From positions 1,302,001 to 1,366,000 of the forward strand of contig OZ287697.1 in the NCBI GenBank assembly GCA_965649825.1: a DNA stretch of 64,000 bases, written 5' to 3'. The notes below the pieces were generated by a model. It made no database searches. It had not been told where the DNA came from and saw nothing but the letters and a program-made list of their open reading frames with translations. Both the position numbers and the translations under genes were made by a program. This document shows, piece by piece, positions 37,650 through 51,100 of this stretch (its first letter is position 1; every line of letters starts with the position of its first letter). The DNA comes from Penicillus capitatus. Taxonomy: Eukaryota; Chlorophyta.

Positions 37650-40600
37650 ATGCGACGCCGTTTCCTTGCTTTGTTGTTGACGTGGGCGATGCTCGGCGCA
37701 GACGCGAGCAAATTCGCCCGTCCGAAGTCCCATATCCGTCGAGGTCTGGCCGCAGAGACGTCCGAAGATGCCTCGGCCGCTCGTTCTTTGGACGGAGTCT
37801 CAACCTCGAATCCATCGGCACTTTCAGAAACAACGGCACCTGCGCCGACTCAAGCGACGAAGACTTCCTCGTTTCCGACGAGGCACGAGGACGAAGCGGC
37901 GGATCCGTCTCCTACGTCCCAGATGAGTGTAACTGGAGAGGAGGAACGTCCTTCTATTGCTGATCGAGGTCGGAGCCAGGGGCGCTCTCTCAAACAAGAT
38001 GACGGCCAAGATGACGAAGCTCTCGAAAGTAAGACTACTTCTGTCTGCGAGAACTCTTTCTTGACGCCTATGGTCTTGGTGTTCGCAGGTCTTCCTTGTT
38101 CGCTCAGCGAACGAACCCTAAAAGAGCATCTGAACGCAGAGACAAGAACGTGGCGCATTAGCCCTTCGCTTCTCGCTGACGTCGAAGATGACATCCAAGT
38201 CATAGTCAACTGCACGAGGCCAGGTGACGTCCTAACCTTCAGTCCGAGGCGAAGATTCCGGCCATCTTCGCGCATCGTCATACCATGGCCACTGACGCTG
38301 ACAGCACCAGTGAACAGTTCCGAGGTCGAGGAAGAAGTGTTTCCGCTTTCCGACTCAAAGGCGACCTTCACCTGTCCGAACAGAAAAGAGGGCGTCTTCT
38401 TTGTGAAGTGAGCTTTGAGTCCCTAAGTATTGAAGTATGACGTTGCTTTAATGTTTAGGTCGACAGGTGTACTTCTCGCCAATCTGGTCTTCGAGGACTG
38501 CTCGTTCGACTCCGAGAGTCCTGGGTCCATCGTCGAAGTTGAAAACTGCACTTCCAATCACATCAAAGACGCCATCCAGCTCCACCATGTCAGCTTCAAG
38601 AACAACACCCTGATCAACGGTACAGGACTCGCCATGCAGTCTCCATCTTGCTCTGAGCTGGAGTTGATCGACTTCGTCTTCGAGAACAACACCTGCAATG
38701 GCAGATGCGGCGTGATCTTGTCTAGGCGAAACCGTCTGAGTGGTATCGTCGTTCAGCACAACAAGCCGCATGCCTCTGCAAACATTGACACGATGGTGTT
38801 CTATGCGCCTCCTGGATCAGAGACGTCAGTTGATCACATGAACAGTTCAAATAACCGATTCTCAAGTCTCGAAGTCGATGACGGATCTCTGAATATGACA
38901 GAGACTGTTTTCACGCGGAATTGGTTCGTCATTAGCGAGAATGGTGCGAGCAGTACATCCCTGCGCTTGAAGTCGGCAACAGTGTCGATGAAGAAGTGTC
39001 GGTTTGACCTGAACGTGGCTCAGAACGGAGGTGCCATTGACGTATCTGGATCGAATGTCACCTTCACTGACAGCATTTTCGCAGAAAATGCCGCCGTAAA
39101 CGGAGGTGTCATGGTGCTTCGCGATGACAGCATTGTCTCCATTCGATCCTGCAATTTCTCTTCGAATGAAGCTTTCGACAATGGCGGCGTGTTCCAGGCG
39201 AGACAGTCTCGATTGGTTGTCATGGACTCCTTTCTGGAAAAGAACTTGGCGAACGACACTGGTGGATGTATTTTTCTGGATCGCTCGAGTAATCTGACAA
39301 TGTCATCCACGGTGATGATGAACAATACAGCTGATTATGGTGGTGCTCTTTCGCTTGAAGGGAACGCATCGGGAAATGTGATCAATTCGACTTTCTTCAT
39401 GAACAGTGCATCCACATCTGGCGGCGCCGCTTACGTCGAAGACTCCCTAATCTCAGTTCAGAAGTGTCAGTTTGCCAATGGGTCTGCAAAATTCGGAGGA
39501 GGAATCGTATCGCTGTTTTCTAAGATCTCCATTGAGAATACCTCCGCATCCGACATGTCTGCGCGTCAGTATGGTGGATTCTTATCTGCCCAAACTTCCG
39601 AGATACGCTTAAAAAACTGTTCGTTCTCGAACAACAAAGCCGTTATTCGTGGAGGTGTTCTTACATGTCGTCCCAACTGCAGTTTCTCGGACACGGGATC
39701 GCAGTACTTCGGCAATTCGGCAGACTACGGTGGCGCTATTGACCTCTCGATTAACTCAACTGGCAGCATCACCGACTGCCAGTTCACGAAGAACAGTGTG
39801 TCAACAGATGGTGGCGCCGTTTACGTCCCAGACTCCTTCTTTTCGGTTCAGCAGTGCTATTTCTCTTTGAATGAAGCTTTCGGATTTGGTGGCGTGTTTC
39901 TGGGGAAAGAGTCACGATTGGTTGTCATGGACTCCTTTCTGGAAAAGAACTTGGCGCAGAAGACTGGTGGATGTGTTTCTCTGGATGGCTCGAGTAATCT
40001 GACAATGTCGTCCACGGTGATGATGAACAATACAGCTGATTATGGTGGTGCACTTGCGCTCGAAGGGAACACATCGGGAAATGTGATCAATTCGACTTTT
40101 CTCATGAACAATGCATCCACATCTGGCGGTGCCGCTTACGTCGAAGAATCTCTAATCTCGGTTCAGAAGTGTCAGTTCGCCGACGGTTCTGCAAAATTCG
40201 GAGGAGGAATCCACTCATTCTCTTCTAATGTCTTTGTCGAGAACACCTCCGCATCCGATATGTCTGCGCGTCGGTATGGTGGATTCCTCTCTGGTGACAC
40301 TTCTGAAATACGCATGAAGAACTGCCAATTTTCAGACAACACGGCTTCCGATGGGGGAGGCGTGATCGAATGCGATCGCTATTGCAGGTTCTCAGACACG
40401 GGATCGAGTTACTCCGGCAACTCGGCTGACATTGGTGGCGCCATTAACCTGAGAGAAAACTCATCTGGCAGCATCACCAACTGCCAGTTCACGAAGAACA
40501 GTGCGTCATCAGATGGTGGCGCCGTTCACGCCCACGACTCCGTCTTCTCAGTTCGGAAGTCTCACTTCACAGATGGATCTGCAGAATTTGGTGGAGCAAT

Positions 40601-43600
40601 CCACTCATCTTCTTCAGATGTCTCCATCCAGAAGACTGAGGCTCTTCGCATGTTTGCCAGTGAGCAAGGCGGTGCTGTCTACTTCTCCAACTCTATCTTC
40701 AAAATAATCAATACTCAGATTTCACAATGCGAGGCAGGGACCGATGGGGGTGCCATTATGGGCAATCGTTCATCGAAGCTGCTTTGCAGTGGCTGCACTT
40801 TGATCGACAACAATGCAAGTCGCGGCGGAGCTATATTCTTCGAATACAGTGACACGCAATCCATTTCCATGCAACTGGACAACAGTATTCTTCGGAACAA
40901 TTTAGCCGAATATGGAGGTGTCCTTGACAAGGCAAACAACAAGAGATGTTCACGCTGATGTTTTTTAGGAGGGATCCAGATCGCCGCCGAAATGTTGTCT
41001 TTGCTGCAAAACTGTCGGACAGAACAGGATGAATGTGGAGTCGCAGTCATGGCGAACACTACTCTGATGGATAACAAAGCACGGTCGGCAGGTGGTGCCG
41101 TCTTCATTGACACAGTTGCTGCTCTCCGACTGAACTGCTCAGACAGATCGAAAGAGCAAGGACTGGAATTCTATCCGGAAGAAGAGTGGAAGACGATAAA
41201 GCGCCTAGTATCCGTCGACGACATCTGCACATCCTGGGAAAACAACACAGCCGAGAGATACGGACCAGATGCGGGAACCTCTGCATTCAATGTTCGAAAG
41301 GAGATCGCCGATAAAGAGACTGGATTGCTGAGATTGGTACAGGAGAGTAGTTACACCATACTCAACCACAGAAGCGGAGAATCATTTCCCCAGATCATCT
41401 TAACACTAGTAGATGAACTCGGACAAGGCCCAGCTGTTGGAGAGAACAATAAGGACATCAAGGCCGTGATGTCTTCGCCGGATGGATTCTTCGTTGGAAG
41501 TGTTCGCAAGCCTGTGGGCATCGAAGGCGCAAGACTCAGTGCCAAAGGCTTCGTGCAGTCTGGTAACTACAAAATTCTGATCGTGTTCGAGGGAGCAGAC
41601 CTGGAGAGCTTCGAGATCACTGTGGAGGTGAAGCCGTGTGACATTGGTGAAGTTCCTTCCGGAAATGGGACATTCTGCGTATCTTGCAACGTCGCCTCTT
41701 ACAGTTTCTCCCCAGAAGAGGATGCCGAATGCCATCCGTGTCCAGAGAACGGAGACTGCAGCAGTCAAGTCATCCTACCAAACAGAGGATACTGGCACCA
41801 GACACCGTGCTCAGAGCACATCCAGAGATGTCTCACAGAAGAAGCGTGTGACAGTGGCAACCGTGAAGACGCGTTATCAGAACTCACACAAGATGTGCAG
41901 ACGTGTCAATTCGACGATCAGTACCTGCAGAACTACACAGAGGCGCAGTGCAGAGAGGTGAGCATCGTGCTTGACTATGGACTGCCTCAAGTGTCGTCGG
42001 GGTCTCAGGGGCATGAAGGGCCACTCTGTGGATCGTGTAAGGAATCCTATGGCAAATCTCACTCCCATCTCTGCGAGAAGTGCCGTTCAGATGGCATCAG
42101 TGTCGTCCTAGTCGTCCTGTCGTTTCTTGTTCTGTTGGGGTTGGCCAGCATTACCGTCAGAAGCAACCTTCTCTCAGCCTATTCGTCTCAGCAACAAACA
42201 CAAGGTTCTCAGTTTTCTGCTGCCTCCACCAGCACTCGAGCAGTTCCAGCCGAGAGAAGAATAGAAATGACAGTCGTGGAGGCGATCACGGAAGGAGGCT
42301 CAACTCCGGACATTCCTCAAGAAGCTGATCCTGTTCAGTCTTCTGAAGACGCAGAGCTCGCAAAATGGAAGGCCGTCGAGCTCTTTAAGGTCACACTTTT
42401 CTCTGTTGCCTACTGTGTTGATTCATCTTAACTGTGTTGCAGATCACAGTGAACTTTCTGCAGGTCACCGCCATAGCGATCGCTGTTGATGCACAGTGGA
42501 CATTCGCATTGATCGCACTCTTCCGGACTGCAGGTGAATAAGAAACAACTAACTCTGTCCATCAGTTCCATGACACGTGGTGTGTTCTGCAGAGTTCGTC
42601 GGCGCCATCACATCGGAAGCTGTGAATCGATCCATCGACTGCCTTGTCTCGGCAGAAACTTCTCTGCAGCGATCAGTCGTTAGTACACTGGTGGATGCAT
42701 TGCAGCCGATTGCATGCATCCTTGTCTTTATCGTTTTCTGGCTGCTGATCAAGATCAGACGCAGCGAGTCGTGGACTTACCTGTTGAGGAAGTGTGTCCT
42801 CAGCTCTCTGGTCGTCTTCTACATCAGCTACATGTCTGCCACCAAGACACTCATCAACATCTTTAACTGTGTCGAAGTCCACGATTCAGCAACAGTTGGA
42901 ATCGATGAGACAACAAACTACTGGGCAGTGGACACCGGCGTTGAGTGCTACGAGGGATCGCATGCCGCGCTAGCTTACCTGTTGGCATGGCCATTCCTCG
43001 TCATCTTCACTGTTGGGTTTCCGCTCTCCATCGCATTCCTGGTTGTCAAGAAGGTTACAGGAGACTACAAGGATGGCTGGATCTACGAAGTCAGCGGCTT
43101 CGTGTATCGATCCTTCAGTAAGAAGTTCATTTTCTGGGAAACCGTGATCATGATCAGGAAAGCCTTGCTCGTTGTGGTGATCGTTTTCTCTTATGAAGTG
43201 GGGTCTATCATCCAAGCTGTTCTGGCCTCCTTCATCCTGATCATGGCCCTTTACCTTCAGACCAAATGTCGTCCTTACCGCGTGGAGTTTGATTCTCTCA
43301 ATGATGTGGAGAGTCTTTCCATTACGATTTCGTCTCTCACGTTTATCTTCAGCACATTTTTTGGAGTCGATCACGTGTCGGATGAGGTTCGTGTGCTCAT
43401 CAGTGTTCTCTTGTGCCTTGCAAACGTTTCTTTCTTTCTTTACCTCCTCAGTCTTACTGCCGTCTTTGCAGCCGAGTACCTCAAAACTGTACTGGCTGGG
43501 GAAGGAATTCGTATCTCGTCGACAGATGACACGTTTCGAATTCTCACGACGTATTTGATTGATTACCTGTTCATGAATGCGAAGAATGTCATGACGAGAT

Positions 43601-43647
43601 GGGGTCAACCTGCCAGATCTTATCGCTACCGTCGTCCTGAAGTTTGA
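37650..43647 (+). CDS. Gene I: Pmp-repeat surface protein, type i-X-1
   Basis: Exons 37650-38028, 38089-38407, 38459-40917, 40969-41957, 42009-42389, 42443-42533 and 42593-43647 join into 1,890 residues; all six introns are GT-AG. It has a signal peptide, then RSLKQ near the exon-1 end, IPWPLTLTA in exon 2 and a beta-helix from about 233 to 1052 that contains an internal duplication. The beta-sandwich-like segment follows (DELGQGPAV, GFVQSGNYK), with the Cys-rich module from about 1274 (CVSC, CHPC, GYW, GPLCGSCKESYG). One membrane segment is near 1411 and about seven lie in exon 7. It is closest overall to gene A, but intron 2 and the start of exon 3 are almost identical to gene C. Introns 1 and 4 are multiples of three without stops, so their retention would not break the frame. 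Confidence 0.9.
39155..40205 (+). repeat. Internal duplication in gene I exon 3 (about 705 bp apart)
   Basis: Blocks at about 39155-39500 and 39858-40205 are near-identical. Both encode SRLVVMDSFLEKNLA, SSNLTMSSTVMMNNTADYGG and ISVQKCQFA-GSAKFGGGI. The 705-bp offset is 235 codons, so helix register is kept. Gene A lacks the block, so it arose or was acquired in I. Confidence 0.75.
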
Positions 43648-45119
43648 AGTGGCTTCATCATGTTTTACATGTCGATTTGTGGCGGGTGAAGAAAAGCGAT
43701 CGTAGTTCTCTCCCCTTGTTGTTGTCAATGACGACGGGGTTCTCAAAAGAACAGCAACTGTCGATGAACATGTGTTTAAGGAAGAGTGTCTGGGTGTTTT
43801 TTAATTATTCTCTCCAACATCGTTTTCGATACGCTGCGATCACCGACTGCTCGATGCAGAATGTATAGGAAGATTCTGATTCTGACACCTGCAGAACGCA
43901 GCAGGTTACAAAAGAGCATCTCCTTTTCGGATTCTCTGTTTGGAGAGAGGGAATACCTGTCGACTGCGACGACTTCTGTGTCGTTGCAGACGTTTCGTGG
44001 TGCGTGTCTGATGAAAAGAATACGAGTGCCCGTTTCCAACACGCAAAGTGTGACGAAGTGCGAGAATGTCTGCGGCGCTGTCGCAACGCTGTATCGTCGT
44101 AGATCTCACTCAAGGACAGGAGTATCGCCTGCTAGTGCATTCTCAGAAGCAGACAACGCGTCGACTACAGACTCACGCGACAGAGATCTTACAAAGTTCT
44201 TTCAATCTGAGAAGTAGACTGTCATGAGACTCGACTCGATCCTTAACAGAGCGCCACTGTTGCAGCTGAGCGTTTCGTTTTTGAAATCACCTAACGCACT
44301 ATGTGCGTATCAGAAGCAGAGCTTGCGAATGCGGTGCTATGTCGGTCGCTCTGGATGCAGAAGCCCGTTGAGTGATGGTACACGGTCCGCTTGTCAGGAC
44401 ACTGCACAGAGCAGTAGCTTCCTCATGGAAACCGAACTTTGCGAGGCCTTAGTTTTGGACTTTCATTGGAGATCATACTGTCGCCGTCATCGTCGAGGTC
44501 CGAGTGGCGGTGGTGTGAGCGATCTGATAGTGTTGGAATCGGGAAGCGCTGATGCGACAGCAAAGAGAATGCTGTGACGCTCGCGCGTAAAGGCCTTTAT
44601 CTGACTGCTGTAGAAACTCGAATTCTAGAGAGCTTACCTCACGCTGTCAAAACGCTTGCGACATTCTGTCACGAGTCTAGAGCCTGCCACAGTTTCAGGT
44701 TGACAGGAAGTACACGCAAAAGAGCGGAGCGACTCGCAATGTCCGTCGTGAAAAGACGTGCCTACCGAAGACACCCAAACAGTCGCGTGAAGAAAAGAAA
44801 ACCACGATGCATTTCTCGCCGTTCACGCAATGCGCTTCAAATCCCAGTAGTGGATATCGTACTTACTGTAAACAGACTTTCGCATAACTGTCAAAGCTTT
44901 TATAGGTGCCGCAGGCAAGCTCGTTGTCAGGCAGACTGTCATCGCGTTGTTGTTATGGTTACTACTGTAAGGTTCCAAGGACAATGATAGAGGTGACAGG
45001 TAGTACTTACCTCATGATGAAAAAATCGAATCCATTCCACAGAGGAATTGGTTCAAACCGATTGAGATTGTTGAGTGTCCTAGGCGTGACCTTTCTCCAA
45101 ATTTCACTTTCACGACGAG
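43648..45119. other. Intergenic region I-J
   Basis: No gene, family upstream block or repeat is recognised. Open frames such as 43786-44217 and 44574-44987 lack signal peptides and family motifs. No TATA box in the GACTATAAAAG context is seen before gene J. Confidence 0.4.
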
Positions 45120-48100
45120 ATGGCCCTTACAACAACCTCTCGTTTTCGTCTCGTCTTGTGGATTCTTGCACTTCTGTGTTCTCGTAACACCCTTGCTGAA
45201 CCAGCAGTAAGCTCGGAGGTTAACCGACCCGCGTCGACGAGGAGTCGAAATCCCAGTGACGAGTTCGATGTTCGTCCACACTCTGTTTCTCGACGAACGG
45301 CTGACGATTTTGGCACTCAGAAACCACGCTTCACTCGGCATCTGTTGCAGGAGGACACCGACAGTTCGAAGACAGGTAACCGTTTGAGGCAACAGGCGTT
45401 TTGCCATATCCATTTGTGTTTTCGTAGACTACCTCTGCTCTATTCAGGAAAATATGACGGAGTATCTTGATACGGCCACACGAACGTGGCGCATTGATGG
45501 TGCTGCTCTCAACGCGATTGACAACGACGTGCAAGCCATCGTGAACTGTACGACAGAAGGCGACACGCTGCTCTTCGACGTCGGCGTCGTCATTCGGCCG
45601 CGAGCTCGAATCACGATTCCGTGGAATCTGACGATCAGCGCAGCGACAGGCAGGACTCGAAGAGTGAACGGCCTCTATCCAAAAGCTCCTCAGAAGGCGA
45701 CGATCACATGCCCCACCGAAGGAGAAGGCGTCTTCCTCGTGAGGTGAGCTCAAAGTCCTCAATGTGGAGGCACTGTCTGACCTTCTTTCTCTCCAGGTCT
45801 AAAAGTGTCCTCTTTGCGAATCTCAGATTCGAAAACTGCTCTCTTCGAGGTTCGTCTGGATCCGAAGCCATCGTCCAAGTCGAGGAGTGTCAGTTCAACA
45901 GGACACAAGACGCTGTTCAGCTGCACCACGTTAGCTTCGAGCGCAACACCTTGATCGACGCAGCGGCTCTCTCAGTGAAGGGTCCATCCTGTGCCAGACT
46001 CGAACTGGTGGACTTCGAATTCTCGGACAGTGACTGCGGTGGTCGGTGCGGTGTGACGCTGTCCGCGCAGAACCGACTGCGGAACATCCGCATTCATCAG
46101 ATCCGTTTCTTTGACTCAGCCAACAGGAGCTCTACAGTCTTCTACGGTTCAGACGGGTCAGAGACATCCATCAAACGCATGAACGCAACAGAGAACGAGT
46201 GTTCCCTGTTGCATGTCGAAGGAGGCACCCTGAATGTGTCAGACTCTACATTCCTCGAAAACGACATGTACAGCACAAGGGAGAACGATGTGAGGTTTTG
46301 CATTCGACTGTCGAACTCGACTGGGTCTATCCAAGATTCTCAGTTCCGTCGGTACAAAGTTCGAACAGGAAGCGCCGTTACTGCCACAGCGTCGAACTTA
46401 ACGGTGATTGGCTGTGTCTTTGGGAACAACGTGGCAGATGAAGCCGGAGCCATTCGCCTCGCTGCCAGCTCGGCATCTATTCGCTCGTGCAACTTCTCCT
46501 CCAACGAGGCCATCTTATCTGCTGGCGTTCTGATGGCATCCGAGTCTCGAATCACCGTCAGCGATTCCATCTTCGAAGCAAACGAAGCAGAACTCGATGG
46601 CGGCTGCTTCTATCTGAAATCGGCGAGCAACATTAGTCTGATTCGCTCCAGTGCTTCACAGAACGCAGCCCGCAACGGCTCCGTCGCCTTCCTCGAGAAA
46701 CAGTCGAGTGGGAGAGTCGTCCGTTCTTTCTTTGGCAACAACTCTGCTACCTCGAACGGAGGATCCTTCTTTGCAACAGACTCCAGACTCTCCATTCGGA
46801 GATGCCGCTTCGAGAATGGCACAGCCGAATCTGGCGGAGCCATCTTTATGGAGTCCGAATTTCCTGGGTTGTTCGTCAACGTCACTTTCAGAAATAACTC
46901 TGCAAACTTCAGTGGTGGTGCCCTCCACTTGAAGACGGCGAATGCGAATCTGATCCGCTGCCACTTCGCTGAAGGTCGCGCTGATCGCGGCGCAGAACAT
47001 AGATGCAGATACGGAGGCTTTGTGTACGCACACCTGAGCTCCGACGTAACGGTCAGCGAGTCGGTAATGGAAGACGGTGAAGCAACAGAAGACGGCGGCT
47101 GTCTGTTTGCAAGAAACTCGACGCTGTCCATTGACAAGCTGACCATGATAAGATGCAATGCTTCCGAGAACGGAGGCGGTTTGATGGTGCAGAACATCTC
47201 ATCGGCAGATCTGAAGAACATTGAAATCCGTTCAAGCAGAGCCAAACATGGAGCAGGAATCTATGCCGAAGACTCGAAAGTTATTGGACGAGGATGGATC
47301 GTGACGGATAATGAAGCTTTCCGAGCAGGAGGAATGTATGCCTTGAGATCAAGTGTCGCCGTCAAAGACTCCGTCATGCAGAACAACACAGCAGAATTTG
47401 GAGGAGTGCTTTGCCTACCGGAGAATTCTACTGGTACCTTTGTCAACGTTACCTTCAGAAGAAACTCGGCGAAGCAAGATGGAGGGACGTGCCACGTCGA
47501 AGGTTCCGAGCTCGTCGTTCGGAAAAGTCACATCACCGAAGGATTTGCTCAGAACGGCGGAGGAATCTTCGCATTGTTTTCAAGAATCTCAATTCGGGAG
47601 ACCACGGCGTTTAACCTCGCTGCAGCAATGTATGGTGGTGTTATCTCTGGCAATGCTTCCGAGATTCGCATGCGTCACTGCTCAGTCTTGAACAACACAG
47701 CTGCTGGTGGAGGTGTGCTCCAATGCCATCCTAACTGCACATTCACAGACACAGAATCGAACTATTCTCGTAACTCAGCAGAGTTTGGCGGCGCTATCAA
47801 TCTAGACGAGAACTGCTCGGGAAGCATCAGCGGCTCCAAATTCGACAAGAACAACGCTTTCAAATATGGAGGCACGATCTACCTTGGAGCGAGCACTTTC
47901 AGTATAAGCCAATGCAACTTCTCCGAGAGCAATGCTACGTGGGGAGGCTTCATCTACGCAACCGAAACGAGAATGAACATTTCCAATTCGAACTTCAAAC
48001 AGGGTTCAGCCGACTACGGTGGCTGTACCAGAGTAACTGAAAGCAAAGTAAACCTTCAAGATGTTAAAATTGCATCTTGCAGAGCCCGATCTAATGGAGG

Positions 48101-51100
48101 AGCAGTGCAATTGTTGTCCAATTCTGCTGGTACCTTGAAGAATGTATTTTTTGTCGCGAATTCTGCACAGTTAAGCGGCGGATCTATCATCGTCCAAGAA
48201 TCAAATGCCAGTCTTGATCATTGTACTTTTCAAGAGGGCCATGCAGAGAACGGTGGATTACTAACGATTGCCGAAAGTGGGAGAATGAATATGCGCCATT
48301 CTGTGCTCCGGAATAGCACAGCGAAGTGGGGTGGATGTGTGCGATGTGAAGGAGGAAGCATTGACATCCAGAATGTGACAATGGAAGAATGTCTAGCAGA
48401 GTTGTCAGGAGGAGCAATCAGAATGGCATTCTCCAGCGAAGCCGCAGTCCAGAACTCTGTCTTTGTGAGAAACCATGCGAATAATGGCGGAGGCATTGCT
48501 TTAGTACAATCATCGTCGCTATTCGGAGATGGTTTGCTCTTCGAGAACAACACTGTTCATGAGGGTGGCGGGGCACTTGCTTCTGAACAAGCGAGCACCA
48601 TAGAGATAAACAGCTCCGTTTTCCAAAACAATGCTGGCGGCGATGGAGGGGTGTTGATCCAGCACACCAACACTACTGGGATCTTTACGAATGTCACGTT
48701 TGTCAGGAATCAGGCCTGGCGGAAGGGAGGAATAGCCTACGCAACAGAATCTAATATCAGTTTCGATCGGTGTGTCTTCGAATGGAGCATCGCAGCGGAG
48801 CACGGCGGCTTTCTCTATTCGCAAAGAAGCGTGCGTTGTCACTTTAATGGATCGGTGTTGATCCATGGCTTCTCGCGGGAGGGAGGATGCATCGTCGTGG
48901 AGAAAGGGAATCTCACGTTGCAGAAGACATCCATCCATAACTGTATTGCATCGAAGGATGGAGGTGCACTGCATTTGTCGGAAGGCGCGAACGCGACAAT
49001 CACTGATTCAAGCATCGACGCAAGTCATGCTGGCGAACACGGAGGCGGTGTTTACATGTCACGCAGCTCTCTCAGTGCAAACAGACTCCTTCTCACTGAA
49101 AACATCGCAAAAGGCGACGGGGGTGGCATCTTCTCGGAACACTCTACTGGCATCAGAATTTTCAACGATTCCTACTTCGGGAACAATTCTGCGCAGTCCG
49201 GTGGAGGCGTGGCATTGAGAAACACAACAGGGTCCTTGATCGGCGTCAGAATCTATGGCAACTTGGCATCGAATCGTGGAGGGGCCTGTTGCGCAGAAAG
49301 CTCTTCTAACCTGAGGGTCGTAGAATGCACAATCCGTCACAGTGAGGCCGGAAGCGGTGGCAGTTTCTTTGTCCGGAAGTCGCATTTGAAGCTCATAAGT
49401 TCAAAACTCAAAGCTGGACGGGCTTCCGCGGAAGGAGGTTTCATCTCAGCTACGGAGAACAGCTCGATCCGTGCGGACACCACATCGATGATTGCTGGCG
49501 TATCGAAAGAGGGCGGCGCTGTTTTCCTCTCTGAATCTGTCTTCACAGCCACGGGCATTCGGATATCGCAGTGCAAGGCAGACGGCGACGGGGGTGCCAT
49601 CAAGGGCATCGATTCGTCGAGGATGCTCTGCAGTGGCTGCACTCTGAACAACAACAACGCAACCCGCGGTGGAGCTGTGTTTGCTATGTATAACGACACT
49701 CGAATGCTCTCGATGCAATTAGACAACTGCACTCTCCAGAACAACTCGGCAACATTTGGAGGTATTCTCGATCACACTAGGGTTAGAGTGAAGTTCACAT
49801 TCTTCCACGCAGGAGGCGTCCAGATCGTGGCCGGACCGGAGTCCGTATTTCGGGACTGCCGTGCGGGATGGGACACTTGCAAAGTTACAACTTTGATGAA
49901 CACAGTCTTTGCAGACAACGAAGCAAAGGCGGCTGGCGGAGCCGTCTTCATCGACACAGTTGCTGGACTCCGACTGAGCTGCTCAGATGAATCGGCAGGA
50001 CATGGACTGGAGTTCTATTCGGAGAAGCGGTGGAAGTCCATGAAGCGCTTGACATCCACCGAAGACATCTGCCCATCCTGGAAGAACAATTCAGCTGGCA
50101 GATACGGACCAGATGTGGCATCTTACGCATCTGATGTCCTAAAGAAGGTCACCAACAAAAAGACAAAATGGTTGAGTCCATCAGGCAAGAATCATTACAC
50201 CATACGCCGCCACAAGAGCGGAAGACCGATTCTCATCGCTTTCACACCCGTAGACGACCTCGAGCAGAGTCCAGCTGTCGGGATGGACAACAACAACATC
50301 GAGGCCGTGACGTTTTCGCCCGATGGATTCTTTGTCGGAAGCGTGAGAGTGCCACTTAATGCTGCAGGTGTGAATATCAGCACGACTGGCTTCGTGCAGC
50401 CTGACGAGTACACAGTTCAGATCGATTTCGAAGGAGCAGATCTGGAGAGCTTAGAGATCACTGTGGAGGTACAGAAGTGCGAGATCGGCGAAGTTCCTTC
50501 GGCAAATGGAACATTCTGCGAACCGTGCAGCGATGCGACATTCAGTTTCTTTCCAGAAGAGGACTTGGAATGTCATCCGTGTCCAGAAAACGGAAGATGC
50601 AACACATCGACCATTCAGCCGATGCCAGGTTACTGGCATCCCTGGCCGTGCTCCAGTCATCTTCAGAAATGCCTGACGGAGCAGGCATGTGACTTCGACC
50701 AGCGCGAGAAGCAACTCTACGAGCTGACGAAAGATATGGAATCGTGTCACATGTCCGACGATCTTGTAGTTGAATACGGAGACGCCCAGTGCGGCACGGT
50801 ATGGCTGCCCCTTCTCTATCTGAATGCTTTCATTGCGGGTGTTAGGGTCACACGGGTCCGCTGTGCGGTTCCTGCAAGCCCGGTTATGGCAAGGCTCAGT
50901 TCTTCACTTGCAAAGAGTGTTTCTCCCATGAGGCGAATGTCTTGCTCTACCTCCTGTCGATACTGGTGTTCTTGATTTTGGCCGCGATTGCAATGAAAAC
51001 GAATCTCGAACCCGGTGACCAGTATTCGGGATCGAAGGTCGTCGTCGAGATCTTCAAGGTATACGCATGATCTTTCGATTTCTGTCTGCGAGTGTGTTCC

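Noticed and set aside
45621-50975. A single-exon reading of gene J
   Set aside because: The long frame bridges intron 3 only because that intron is a stop-free multiple of three; it starts inside exon 2 in the wrong frame and passes intron 4 out of frame.
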